Notes under the pieces: model-generated
What the model was told of the DNA's origin: nothing
Databases searched by the model: none
What the model saw: the letters and a program-made list of their open reading frames with translations, nothing else
Source: Amycolatopsis jejuensis
GTDB lineage: Bacteria > Actinomycetota > Actinomycetes > Mycobacteriales > Pseudonocardiaceae
Direction: 5' to 3'
DNA: 64,000 nucleotides
Assembly: GCF_000717335.1 (NCBI RefSeq)
Contig: NZ_JNYZ01000028.1
Location: 48,672-112,671, forward strand
Shown: piece after piece, positions 26,748 through 35,457 of the stretch
Layout: every line of letters starts with the position of its first letter
Numbering within the stretch: position 1 is the first letter of the stretch
Position numbers and translations under genes: made by a program

Positions 26748-27092
26748 TCACGATGACGCGGCCGGATGCGCCCCGGGCCGCCGGTAGGGGAAACTTTTCG
26801 CCCGCCTCAGCGCGGTGAGCATTTCCTCGACCGACAGCAGCGGCACGATCTCGACTTTCGAGTACGCACCTCCGGCGCTGATCGCCGCTTTCAGCATTGC
26901 GGCCGACGTGGTGTCGGGAGCTTCGAAAAGCCCGTACACGTCGTACTCGCCGAACGCGTACCAGTAGCCGTGGACCTTGCCGCCGTACAGCGACTCGGCT
27001 TCCACCGAGGGTTGTCGCCGATCTTCCGGGTTCTCGATGAGATCGGCCCAGGTCTGCGGAGTGGCTTTCGAGCGGATCAGGTAGAACGCCAT
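26748..27092 (-). CDS. GYD-domain protein
   Basis: 114 aa. AFYLIRSKATPQTWADLIENPEDR at the start and GEYDVYGLFEAPDTTSAAMLKAAISAGG in the middle match the GYD-domain family (dimeric alpha-beta barrel fold). Function unknown; similar small ferredoxin-like-fold proteins occur as ligand-binding or ring-modifying accessory proteins in degradation operons. It lies between the amidohydrolase-like and hydrolase genes with short gaps. Confidence 0.78.
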   Translation of the reverse strand: MAFYLIRSKATPQTWADLIENPEDRRQPSVEAESLYGGKVHGYWYAFGEYDVYGLFEAPDTTSAAMLKAAISAGGAYSKVEIVPLLSVEEMLTALRRAKSFPYRRPGAHPAASS

Positions 27093-27123
27093 TGTCCTTC
27101 CTTTCTCGGTCCTTTCTTTCTCG

Positions 27124-28809
27124 TCATCCCCGTTCGTGGACCAGTTCCCCCTCGAAATAGGTCTCGAGGACCTTCAGTTCGGCGATTTCCCCGTCCGGGC
27201 AGGTGAGAATGTCCCGGTCCAGTACCGCGAGATCGGCGTACTTCCCGGGTTCGAGCGAGCCGATGCGGTCCTCCCGCATGAGTGCGTAGGCCGCGTTGCT
27301 GGTGTACATCCGGACCATCTGCTCCCGGGTGATCGCCTGGTCCGGCAGGAGCACCCCGGCGAGCGTGCCGTTCGTCAGCGCCGAGTACTGCCCGAGGAAC
27401 GGCCGTTCGGGATCGTAGGTCGCGGCCGGGATGTTGGAGCCACCGCTCACCACGAGACCCGCTTCGAACCAGTCCCGCGTGCGCGGTGCCCACATCCGGA
27501 CTGCCTGGTCCCACGCGTCCGGAGCGATCCCCTGGTGGAAGCCGGTCGCTTCGATCTGCTGGTGCATCCGCAGGGACCGCTCGGCCGCGTAGTAGCTGAG
27601 CAGCGGGTTGGGGTTCACCATCAGCCCGAGCTTCTTCGCGCGCTCGATGTCTTGCGGCAGCCGCAGCCCGTGCGGATGCGTCAACGTGTGCCTGCGTGCC
27701 ACGAACTCCGCCGGATCGGCTTCCGCGGCCGTTTCGAGGATCGACAGCACCTCGCTGACGGATTCGCTCACCCCGATGCTCGGGGGGATCGCGACCGTCC
27801 AGCCACGGGCTACCGATTCCAGGACCATTTCCCGGAGCCGGGGCTCGTCGATCTGCATCCAGCCTTCGAGGTTGTAGCCGATGGAGACACCCGCGACCCA
27901 CAGGAGATCGCCGCCCATCTCCCACGGCTCGAAATAGGAGCCGAACAACCGGTCCCGATCCTCCTTGGCCCACAGATGCCGCTCGGGGACCGCGACCAGC
28001 ACGCCCAGCCGGTTCCGCAGCAGACCGCGCCGCCGGGCCTCCACCCAGGCCCGGATTTCGACCGGGTACGTCGCGTCGTCGCGCACCGTCGTGATGCCGC
28101 ACGCGAGGTTGACCCGTTGCTGCGCAAGGGCCGCGTCCACCAGCGCTTCGCGGTCGAAGTGCAGGAAGTCCCACTCCCAGGCCGGTCCGCCGACGAGCTC
28201 GGACCACCGTTCGCGGGCCAGGTCCGCCGCTCCTCCGATGAGCTGGCCGGTGGGTTCCCCGTCGGCGTCGCGGCCGATGATGCCGTCCGGCCCGGTGGGG
28301 TCAGGGCTGTCCCGTCCGATCCCGGCCAGCCGCAGCGCATAGCTGTTGGCGATGATCGGCCGCCCGCCCTGCCGGATGTACACCGGATGGTCCGGGGCGA
28401 TTTTGTCCAGGTCCCACCGGTTCGGCCACCGGCCGCCCTCGAGCGCCCCGCGGTACATGCATCCGGCCTCGACCCACTGCCCCTTCGGGGTCGCGTCGAC
28501 CCGGCTCTTGATGGCGGCGAGGATGTCGTCGATCGAGGTCTTGGTGATGAGGTCGACCGCGCCGCGCTCGCCGATCATGTCGATGCCTGCGGTGATGAAG
28601 TGCTGGTAGCTGTCGATCTGCCCGGGCACGACGCATTTTCCGTGCAGGTCGACGGTTTTCGTCCGGGCCCCCGACAGGGCTTCGACCTCGGCCCGGCTGC
28701 CGGCTGCGACGATGACACCGCGGGAAACGGCCAGTGCCTCCGCGATGCTGAATTCCGGGTCGGCAGTGACGATCTTGGCGTTGGTCAGGATGAGATCGGG
28801 CGCGGTCAT
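27124..28809 (-). CDS. YtcJ-type amidohydrolase-fold protein with missing metal ligands
   Basis: 561 aa, ATG 28809 overlapping the carboxylesterase stop by ATGA. Full-length Amidohydrolase_3/YtcJ architecture: N-terminal beta-sandwich (TNAKIVTADP), a TIM barrel, and C-terminal GSLEPGKYADLAVLDRD. The metal site is altered throughout. The usual DSHVH reads DSYQH (Tyr68, His70), the conserved His of the SGH segment is Arg150, the His of the usual HAxGD motif is replaced in AIPPSIG (Pro342), and the terminal GSD reads GSN (Asn459). His378 (LTH) remains. A standard binuclear hydrolase mechanism is therefore unlikely; it may bind one metal, have a new chemistry, or be a pseudoenzyme. Second gene of the TetR-linked operon. 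Confidence 0.8.
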   Translation of the reverse strand: MTAPDLILTNAKIVTADPEFSIAEALAVSRGVIVAAGSRAEVEALSGARTKTVDLHGKCVVPGQIDSYQHFITAGIDMIGERGAVDLITKTSIDDILAAIKSRVDATPKGQWVEAGCMYRGALEGGRWPNRWDLDKIAPDHPVYIRQGGRPIIANSYALRLAGIGRDSPDPTGPDGIIGRDADGEPTGQLIGGAADLARERWSELVGGPAWEWDFLHFDREALVDAALAQQRVNLACGITTVRDDATYPVEIRAWVEARRRGLLRNRLGVLVAVPERHLWAKEDRDRLFGSYFEPWEMGGDLLWVAGVSIGYNLEGWMQIDEPRLREMVLESVARGWTVAIPPSIGVSESVSEVLSILETAAEADPAEFVARRHTLTHPHGLRLPQDIERAKKLGLMVNPNPLLSYYAAERSLRMHQQIEATGFHQGIAPDAWDQAVRMWAPRTRDWFEAGLVVSGGSNIPAATYDPERPFLGQYSALTNGTLAGVLLPDQAITREQMVRMYTSNAAYALMREDRIGSLEPGKYADLAVLDRDILTCPDGEIAELKVLETYFEGELVHERG

Positions 28810-30233
28810 CGGCTGAGGTCTCCTGCCTCTCGAAGAGCGGTGTCCGTATCGAAGATCATCACGGTGCTGCCATCGGCTGCCGGCCAGGGCTTTTCGCGGT
28901 GCACGAAGGAGATCCACGAGTGGTGCATCCGGGTACCGAGGGAGCGCACCAGTTCGGGGTCGAGCCCGGCGAGGAACGGGGCCGCGGCCCATTTTTCGGG
29001 ATTGGCGAAGGTGAAGGGCAGTTCCAGGCAATGGGTGGCGCCGAGCGCTCCGGAGAATGCGGCGGCGTCGAGGGCGAATTCGTATGCGTAGGTGGTTCCG
29101 TTGCCGCTGCGGCGAGTGAGGACTTCGCGTGCGGGAGTTTTGAAGAGGTAATCGCTGCATTCGGCCGACAGCACGGCGCGGGGGTCGTCCCCGAGCCGGT
29201 CCGCATAACGCTGGTAGACGTGTCCGGGATTCTCGTGTCGTTCCCGGAAAAATGCGGTGACGTCGTCGGCGGTCGCGGTGTCGTATTGCGGGTCGGCGGC
29301 GAAGGGGAATGTGCCCTCGTCTTCGGTCCAGCCGATCAGAAGGTCGAGGCGAGGGTCGGCAAGCGCGTCGCGGGGGTGCGCGGGCATGAGGTCGTCGAGG
29401 ACGGGGGTGAAGGCGAGGTTCCAGGCACCGAACGCGGCGGACCGGCGGAGCATCGCGATGGTTCCCTCGACGAGGCGGGTGGCGGATTCTCCGGCGAGCC
29501 CACGGCGATCGGCATGACCGAGCAGATGCGCCATGGTGTCGGTTCGTTCGGTTGCTTCCTCGGAGGTCGGAAGGTCGAGCCCGAGCGGGGCACTTTGCAC
29601 GATCGCGCGATGGAAGAGCGGGGCGGCGGTGGGGTGCTGGGCGAGCGCGCCGATGGAGAATCCGCCGCCGGACTGGCCCATGAGGGTGATCGCGTCGGGA
29701 TCGCCGCCGAATGCGGCCGCGTTCTCGTGAATCCAGGTCAGTGCCGCGGCCTGGTCGCTGAGCCAAACGTTGGAGTGGCCCGGCACCATGCCGTGCAGGA
29801 AGCCGAATGCGTTGAGCCGGTAGTTGATGGTGACGACGACGAGATTTCCGTTGCGGGCGAACGTGTCTCCGGCGTAGTACGGGATGTTTCCCGAACCGCT
29901 GGTGAAGCCGCCGCCGTGGATCCAGACCAGCACCGGCCGCTTGGCTCCGTCGAGCCCCGGGGTCCAGACGTTGACGGTGAGGCAGTCCTCGGCGAACGGC
30001 GGGGCGCCGTGCTCGCCCATGATCGGGCTTCCGCCGGGCAGGTACGGCTGGTGTGCGCTCGGCCCGTACTGCGCCCCGTCGCGGACGCCGGTCCACCCCG
30101 GATGGGGTTGTGCGCGCCGCCACCGCAGGTCGCCGACCGGTGGGGCGGCGTAAGGGATTCCGCGGAAGACGGCGAGGCCGTCCTCGAGGATTCCCCGGAC
30201 TGTGCCGCCGGAGGTCACCGCAACCGGGTTCAT
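28806..30233 (-). CDS. Type-B carboxylesterase
   Basis: 475 aa, ATG start. VFRGIPYAAPPVGDLRW, EDCLTVNVWTP, HGGGFTSGSG (oxyanion hole), the nucleophile elbow GQSGGGFSIGAL (about residue 193), the Glu in TEDEGTFPF and the His in GATHCLELPF form a complete carboxylesterase/cholinesterase-family site. No signal peptide, so cytoplasmic. First gene of a tight seven-gene run down to 22319, divergent from the TetR gene with a palindromic operator between. It would open the pathway by hydrolysing an ester or carbamate. Confidence 0.9.
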   Translation of the reverse strand: MNPVAVTSGGTVRGILEDGLAVFRGIPYAAPPVGDLRWRRAQPHPGWTGVRDGAQYGPSAHQPYLPGGSPIMGEHGAPPFAEDCLTVNVWTPGLDGAKRPVLVWIHGGGFTSGSGNIPYYAGDTFARNGNLVVVTINYRLNAFGFLHGMVPGHSNVWLSDQAAALTWIHENAAAFGGDPDAITLMGQSGGGFSIGALAQHPTAAPLFHRAIVQSAPLGLDLPTSEEATERTDTMAHLLGHADRRGLAGESATRLVEGTIAMLRRSAAFGAWNLAFTPVLDDLMPAHPRDALADPRLDLLIGWTEDEGTFPFAADPQYDTATADDVTAFFRERHENPGHVYQRYADRLGDDPRAVLSAECSDYLFKTPAREVLTRRSGNGTTYAYEFALDAAAFSGALGATHCLELPFTFANPEKWAAAPFLAGLDPELVRSLGTRMHHSWISFVHREKPWPAADGSTVMIFDTDTALREAGDLSR

Positions 30234-30337
30234 CGCACCTCGTTTCTTCGGTCCGGTCCCTGACTGTCCGGTGCGGAGCGCCGTGCCGGTCGGCTCGAAA
30301 GCCCCGGGAGTACGTCAGGCCGGTGAATGCTCGTGAA

Positions 30338-30360
30338 CTGAACTGATCCGTTTAGTTCAG
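30338..30360. promoter_or_regulatory. TetR operator-like palindrome, copy 1
   Basis: CTGAACT-GATCCGTTT-AGTTCAG, perfect 7-bp arms around 9 bp, in the carboxylesterase/TetR divergent interval. A second copy lies at 33751-33773 with the same spacer, identical over its first 20 bases. Probable autoregulatory site of the adjacent TetR protein. Confidence 0.82.
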
Positions 30361-30381
30361 CTACTGGTAGAGTAACGCTCC

Positions 30382-31008
30382 ATGGAGCGACGTCAAGAGG
30401 CATCCGGGGCCCGCGACAAGAAACGGGCAGCGATCGTGGCAGCGGCGGAGGAGGTGTTCGTCGAACGCGGATTCGCCAATGCCACCATGGATCTCGTCGC
30501 CACCACGGCCAACGTCTCGAAAGCCACCGTGTACGCCAAGTTCAGCAGCAAGGACGAGCTGCTCGCGGAGATCGTCGCCTCGATGGCGGGCCGGATCAGC
30601 CAGGAAATCGACCGGCACACCGATCCGGAGGAAGATCCGCGCACCAGGCTGACCGCGCTCGCCTGCCGTTATGCCCTGGTGCTGTTCGAACCGCACACGG
30701 TCGCCCTGCTGCGGCTGGTCGTCGCGGAGTCGCACCATCGGCCCGAGATCGGCAAGCGGTATCTCGAAGCCGGGCCGTTGCCCGCGATCGCGCATCTTGC
30801 TTCGGCGCTCCAGGAACTGGTCGACCGCGGTGATCTCGCCATCAAGGACGTCGACCACGCGGCCCTGCAGCTGGTCGGGATGGTTCAGGCTCGGCGCCTG
30901 TATTCGTTGCTGGACCCGAGCCTGCTCCCGTCACCCGAGGACATCACGGCGAGCGCGACCGCCGATGTCGAGGTTTTCCTTGCGGCATATGGGACCGGAA
31001 TCCGGTAG
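30382..31008 (+). CDS. TetR/AcrR-family regulator of the hydrolase island
   Basis: 208 aa, ATG 30382, only 21 bp after the palindrome and without a recognisable ribosome site, so the transcript may be nearly leaderless. The helix-turn-helix reads ANATMDLVATTANVSKATVYAKFSSKDELL. The C-terminal domain (RYALVLFEPHTVALLRLVVAESHHRPEIGKRYLEAG) is of the AefR-like TetR_C type. It sits between the two arms that carry its presumed operator and should repress both until a pathway compound binds. Confidence 0.9.
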   Translation: MERRQEASGARDKKRAAIVAAAEEVFVERGFANATMDLVATTANVSKATVYAKFSSKDELLAEIVASMAGRISQEIDRHTDPEEDPRTRLTALACRYALVLFEPHTVALLRLVVAESHHRPEIGKRYLEAGPLPAIAHLASALQELVDRGDLAIKDVDHAALQLVGMVQARRLYSLLDPSLLPSPEDITASATADVEVFLAAYGTGIR

Positions 31009-31013
31009 CCCCG

Positions 31014-32420
31014 TCACTTCGTCAGGACCATCGTGGCGCGCGCGGCGGCCAGCTTGGCCGGAAAACCGATGCACAGCAGCACGGCGACCGCGCCGGCGAC
31101 GGCGAACACCACGAAGGCGAGCCGGAAATCACCCCACGTCGGCTGTGGCTGCCCGCTGGCGGCCAGCAGCGCTGCCGCGATCTGCCCGCCGAGCGAGCCG
31201 CCGACGGCCTTCATCACGAACGTGATGCTGCTGACGCTCGCCAGCCGCTCCGCGGGGACGGCGGCGACGACGATGTTCATCGCCTGGGTGAGTCCCAGCC
31301 CGATGCTGACGCCGACGAGACCGGTGGCCAGGAAGATCAGCCAGAGGTGCGCGGCCCCGAACAGCAAGGCACTCGACACGGCGAGCGCGCCGGTGGCGGT
31401 CAGCATGACCGCGCGGGCCCCGATCGCGTTCTCCAGCCGCCCCGTCACCGGTGCCGTCACGGCACCGATGATGCCCATCGGGAACAGGATGAGGCCGGTG
31501 AGCGCGGCCGAGGCGCCCATTCCGATCCCGGTTTCCGCCGGCAGCTGCACCAGAATCGGCACCAGCACGTACACCGCGATGCTGACGAACCCGATCACGA
31601 ACCAGACCAGGCACACCAGCAGCACCGGCCGGTCGGCCAGCAGCCGCAGGTCGATCAACGGTCTCGCGATGCGCAGCTCCACGACCACGAACGCGGCCAG
31701 CAGCACGACGGCGCCGGCGAACAGCCCGAGCGTTCCGGCGGACAGCCATCCCCACTGCGCGGAGAGGGTGATCGCGAGCAGCAGCCCGACGATGCCCAGC
31801 CCGAGCAGGGCAGCCCCCGTCCAGTCCACCGATCCCGACTTCGCGGGCGGGCAGGACGGCACCGCGAACCAGGCCACCGCAAACGCGAATGCCAGCAGCA
31901 TCAACGGAAACCAGAACAGCCACGAGTAGGGCAGGACGCTGACGATCGGCCCGGCCACCAGCAGTCCGACCCCCAGCGACAGCGTCGCGGACCCGATGAT
32001 CAGGCCATTGGCCGATTTGATCGCACCCGGCGGCTGCGTGTCGCGGACGATGCCCGCGGAGAGCGGCAGCAAGCCGAGGCCCGCGCCTTGCAGCAGCTGC
32101 CCGATCGTGAGGACGACGATCGACGTCGAGAGTGCGGCAACTGCGGTGCCGAGCATGACGATGGCGAGCACGCACAGCAGTACGGTGCGTTTGTCCCGGG
32201 TGTCGCCGAGCCGCCCGACTACCGGAGCCGCGACCGCGCCTGCCATCAGCACCCCGGTAAAGACCCAGGCGATGGCCGGCGTCGTCGCGCCGACTGCTTC
32301 CTGTACGAGGGGCAGCGCGGGCGCGAGCATGGTCTCGAGTCCGTTGTAGGCGAACAAAGTGAGGACGAGGACGGACAGCACGACCCGCGCTCGTCCGGAA
32401 GAGATGCTGAGGGCAGTCAC
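31014..32420 (-). CDS. DHA2-type MFS transporter (second paralog)
   Basis: 468 aa, GTG 32420 with GGAGGT upstream. Paralog of the carrier at 22975-24408, sharing the TMLAPALP N-terminus, GRLGDTRDKRTVLL motif A and GIVRDTQPPGA. About 14 hydrophobic segments. It follows the M20 gene by 41 bp and ends 5 bp from the convergent TetR gene. The paired carriers may handle substrate and product of the same pathway. Confidence 0.87.
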   Translation of the reverse strand: MTALSISSGRARVVLSVLVLTLFAYNGLETMLAPALPLVQEAVGATTPAIAWVFTGVLMAGAVAAPVVGRLGDTRDKRTVLLCVLAIVMLGTAVAALSTSIVVLTIGQLLQGAGLGLLPLSAGIVRDTQPPGAIKSANGLIIGSATLSLGVGLLVAGPIVSVLPYSWLFWFPLMLLAFAFAVAWFAVPSCPPAKSGSVDWTGAALLGLGIVGLLLAITLSAQWGWLSAGTLGLFAGAVVLLAAFVVVELRIARPLIDLRLLADRPVLLVCLVWFVIGFVSIAVYVLVPILVQLPAETGIGMGASAALTGLILFPMGIIGAVTAPVTGRLENAIGARAVMLTATGALAVSSALLFGAAHLWLIFLATGLVGVSIGLGLTQAMNIVVAAVPAERLASVSSITFVMKAVGGSLGGQIAAALLAASGQPQPTWGDFRLAFVVFAVAGAVAVLLCIGFPAKLAAARATMVLTK

Positions 32421-32461
32421 GGGACCTCCATTGGTCGAGAACGTGCGCGGTGCCTGCTGGG

Positions 32462-33613
32462 TCAGAGCGGAATGTCGGAGGTCGCGAGGTCGGCCGCGGT
32501 CAATGCCATCGCGAGGCTGCCGGTGTGCATGGCCTCGAACGCTCCGGGCTTGCCGGAGTGCTCTTGGGCGGCCGGGGTGTGGAACGGGACGTCCTCCGGC
32601 CAGGTGGCGACGGAGAACAGAATTCCGGGAACGAGCTCGCTCACGTCGCCGAAGTCGGTGAACGCCAGCGCGGGCCAGTCCACCACCTCTTCGCCGAGCT
32701 CAAGCAGGTTCGCCCGGACCGCTTCGCCCAGCGGCCGCGCGTAGTGGATCGGCTCGCTTCTGGTGCCTTCCACGATCTCCAGCGTGGTGCCGCTCGTGTC
32801 GGCGGCGCGCCGCGCGCAGTCCAGCACTGCGCTCGCCAGGCTTTCGAGCTCCGGCCTGCTGTCCGCCCGCACCGCGACGTGACACGCCGCTCGCTCCGGG
32901 ACGCCGCCAAAGGCATCGCCCCCGTGCGTTTCCAGCCGATGGACCCGGACACCGGGTTGCAGCGCGGTGATCTCGCGATAGGCCATGGCCGCGCCGTCGA
33001 GGGAATTGGTTCCGGCCCAGGGATCGGCAGTGGTATCGCGTTGTCCCCGGAAAATCAGTTCGAAAGTGCGGAGGCCCATGCAGCCGGTCATCACGCTGGT
33101 CGAATGGTAGGCGTGAAAAGTGAGAGCGGCGTCGATACCGTCGAATGCCCCGGTGCCGATCAGCCGCGCTTTTCCGGTCAGCAATTCCTCGGCGGGGCAG
33201 CCGAACACCTTGACAGATCCGGGAAATGCATCCCCGAGCCGGGCGAGGGTGAGACCCGCCCCGACGGCGGAACCCGCGATCAGATGATGGCCACAGCCAT
33301 GGCCGATACCCGGTAACGCGTCGTATTCGGCAAGCAGTCCGATCGTCGGCCCTTTTGTGTTAGTGGTGAATTCCGCGACGAATGCGGTCGGCAGATCCGC
33401 GACATTCCTGACGGTGAATCCGGCACTGCCGAGAACCTCACGGCACCAGTCCGCGGCGCGGTATTCGTGGTCGCTGAGTTCCGGATGCTCGTAGATCCTC
33501 CTCGCGAGGACTTCCGCCGTGTCCCGGGTGGCCGTATGCGCCGCGCGGACCGCCTCGTGCATCGGCGTCGACGGCCGCGCAGCGGGTTCCCTTTCCGCGG
33601 ATCTTCGATTCAT
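32462..33613 (-). CDS. M20-family amidohydrolase (AbgB/carboxypeptidase-like)
   Basis: 383 aa from ATG 33613; a GTG at 33643 is possible but has no ribosome site. Zinc-site elements of the M20 aminoacylase/AbgB branch: HGCGHHLIAGSAVGA, the PAEE pair in GCPAEELLTGKARL, HAYHSTSV, and a later TDFGDVS. Members cut amide bonds of N-acyl or p-aminobenzoyl amino acids. It is first in an operon with the second MFS carrier, downstream of operator copy 2, so co-regulated with the carboxylesterase arm. Confidence 0.87.
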   Translation of the reverse strand: MNRRSAEREPAARPSTPMHEAVRAAHTATRDTAEVLARRIYEHPELSDHEYRAADWCREVLGSAGFTVRNVADLPTAFVAEFTTNTKGPTIGLLAEYDALPGIGHGCGHHLIAGSAVGAGLTLARLGDAFPGSVKVFGCPAEELLTGKARLIGTGAFDGIDAALTFHAYHSTSVMTGCMGLRTFELIFRGQRDTTADPWAGTNSLDGAAMAYREITALQPGVRVHRLETHGGDAFGGVPERAACHVAVRADSRPELESLASAVLDCARRAADTSGTTLEIVEGTRSEPIHYARPLGEAVRANLLELGEEVVDWPALAFTDFGDVSELVPGILFSVATWPEDVPFHTPAAQEHSGKPGAFEAMHTGSLAMALTAADLATSDIPL

Positions 33614-33750
33614 CGGGCTGGTCCCTTCTGCCGGGCACGACACTGCACCGTGCGATGACCGGCTTGGCCGATCACCGCACGGGGGAACCCGTTGTGTCTG
33701 CCTGTCGGACGAGCTTGGTGCCGACTGTCCCGGCGGTCCCCGGCGGCGAG

Positions 33751-33773
33751 CTGAACTGATCCGTTTAGTTTAG
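33751..33773. promoter_or_regulatory. TetR operator-like palindrome, copy 2
   Basis: CTGAACT-GATCCGTTT-AGTTTAG. One base differs from copy 1, in the right arm. It lies 138 bp upstream of the M20 start on the opposite side of the TetR gene and has no other clear function. Confidence 0.78.
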
Positions 33774-34102
33774 TTCGCCGAGCGATGGTTGTCCAGAGGG
33801 CTGCGGGTGCTGGGAGGCGCCGACGGCGCAGGCAAGTGCGGAGGGCCCGGCCGACGGCGCTCGATCGCCGCCGTGGCCTGGGTGAACCCGATGCGGGCAC
33901 GGTCGCGTGGCTCGTCCGGGCCGAATCTCTGATGCTGACCCGTCGCCACCCCGACGACGGCAGGGTGGAGGCGGGGTTCCAGGCAGTCGCCGGATTCGAC
34001 GGCGCGGTGATCGCCGGTCGGGACCGTGCGGTCGGCGACGTAGCGGCGATCACCGGCCAGGTGGGTTCAAGATCGGCACCAGCAGCCGGAGTACCGGGTC
34101 AG
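33774..34102. other. Gap with a coding-like but unrecognised stretch
   Basis: No complete gene is supported. On the + strand, about 33881-34072 shows strong G/C bias at third codon positions and a plausible peptide (AWLVRAESLMLTRRH, AGFDGAVIAGRDRAVGDVA) with no good start and no family I recognise. It may be the remnant of a deleted gene. Confidence 0.35.
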
Positions 34103-34765
34103 TCACCGTCCGGGCCGCACCCAAGCGGGACGGGCAGGCGGGAACTCGCCGGTCTCCGCGAATACTCCCCAGGTGCCGCGCCACAGGTCCCACAACCGGG
34201 TGAGCTCGGTCAGCGGCTCCGGATGGTCGTCGACGCGGAGGTCGACCACCGGCCACGAATCCTGCTGCCAGACGACCAGTGCGGCCGACTGACGGCCCCG
34301 GGCGTCGCCGCCTGCGGACTCGGCGGCGTGGCCCGCCGCGAGGAGGGTTTCGACCACCTCGCCACCAGAGCGGCAGATCTCGTCCATGGCACCGACGACG
34401 TCGCCGGACGACAGCAGGTTCCCGGCGCACGCGTGGTCGGTGCCGGTGGCCGTGGCGGCTGCGGACGGAACCCGGTCACCGGTCGTCGCGAAGGGCGGGC
34501 CGTCCAGGGCGATTGCGAGCAACTGCCGCAAATGTGGTTCGCGATCGGCGGCGAATGCGCCGGTGACCGCGTCTTCGAGGCTCGACCCGGAACGCCGGCG
34601 CCGCTGGACGTCGTCCGCCAGGCTGGTGCTCGCCTTCGCCTGGGTGACGACCAGCAGGTCGGGCGCCCCGAGTACGGTCCGCGCCCCGACGGCGGGCCGG
34701 GCGCTGGCGATGAGCGCGCCCAGCGCACCGGTCGCCGGGTCGCGGAGGATGGCCGAGAAGGTCAC
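34103..34765 (-). CDS. DUF1028-family Ntn-hydrolase-fold protein
   Basis: 220 aa from GTG 34765, GTGA overlap with the upstream NTF2-like gene. TFSAILRDPATGALGALIASARPAVGARTV at the start, then VTQAKAS, the ACAGNLLSSGDVVGAMDE block and the AAESAGGDARGRQSAALVVW block are the standard DUF1028 landmarks. The family adopts an Ntn-hydrolase-like fold and often sits beside M20 peptidases or ring-degradation genes; its reaction is not established. Here an M20 gene lies on each side, consistent with amide or peptide catabolism. Confidence 0.85.
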   Translation of the reverse strand: MTFSAILRDPATGALGALIASARPAVGARTVLGAPDLLVVTQAKASTSLADDVQRRRRSGSSLEDAVTGAFAADREPHLRQLLAIALDGPPFATTGDRVPSAAATATGTDHACAGNLLSSGDVVGAMDEICRSGGEVVETLLAAGHAAESAGGDARGRQSAALVVWQQDSWPVVDLRVDDHPEPLTELTRLWDLWRGTWGVFAETGEFPPARPAWVRPGR

Positions 34766-35286
34766 GCCTCGTCCATCAGGTCCGGACGGGTGCCGGTGGC
34801 TTCCTCGGAGAAGTGCGCGTGCACGACGCGCCAGCCGGCGTCGGTCTGCTCGAACACCTGGGTCGCGCGCCAGTAGGAGATCACGCCTGCCGCCAGCTGC
34901 CGGTCGTCCAGGTCGCGGCCGCTCTGCGGGACCCAGCGCTTGTGCCGTCGCCCCTTCTCGGTCACTGCCACCGCGATCGTGCCGCGGATCCTGACCTGGG
35001 TCTGGCCGGGGTCGAACGGCTCGATCACCTCGAACTGCGGCCGGTAGAAGTCCCAGATCCGGCACCAGTCGTCGAGGCCCCGGTAGGTGAAACCGTTGGC
35101 ATTGAAGAACAAACAGCCGGGATCGGCCGACCAGATGGTGCGGAGCACGTCCGTGTCGATCGTGTCGTTCGCCTCCAGGAACCTCAGCAGCAGGTCCCAC
35201 AGCTCGGTGTGGTCGCTTTCGCTGCCGCCGTCGAAGGTGACGCGGTCGGCGTAAAGCCGTTCGTAGTCCCGGTTCGCGATGGTCAT
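34762..35286 (-). CDS. NTF2-like (SnoaL-fold) protein
   Basis: 174 aa from ATG 35286 (an ATG at 35301 is equally possible; neither has a clean ribosome site). ELWDLLLRFLEANDTIDTDVLRTIWSADPGCLFFNANGFTYRGLDDWCRIWDFY, then beta strands ending in WRVVHAHFSEEA, is the calcium/calmodulin-kinase-II-association/SnoaL-like cone fold. Could be an isomerase, hydratase or small binding protein. Overlaps DUF1028 by 4 bp. Confidence 0.78.
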   Translation of the reverse strand: MTIANRDYERLYADRVTFDGGSESDHTELWDLLLRFLEANDTIDTDVLRTIWSADPGCLFFNANGFTYRGLDDWCRIWDFYRPQFEVIEPFDPGQTQVRIRGTIAVAVTEKGRRHKRWVPQSGRDLDDRQLAAGVISYWRATQVFEQTDAGWRVVHAHFSEEATGTRPDLMDEA

Positions 35287-35457
35287 CTTCCGTCCACCCA
35301 TCCCTCATGTGTGCTTCCAGTGCGACCATGCCATCACATCGCTTTGCGCCGCCGACATATCCAATGCGCACAAGTTGGTCTCTCGCGGTGCCCGGGCCGT
35401 TGTCGGCCTGCGGACTGCTGCCCGAAGGTGGGATCGCCCCAGACCGAGGGAGACTCG

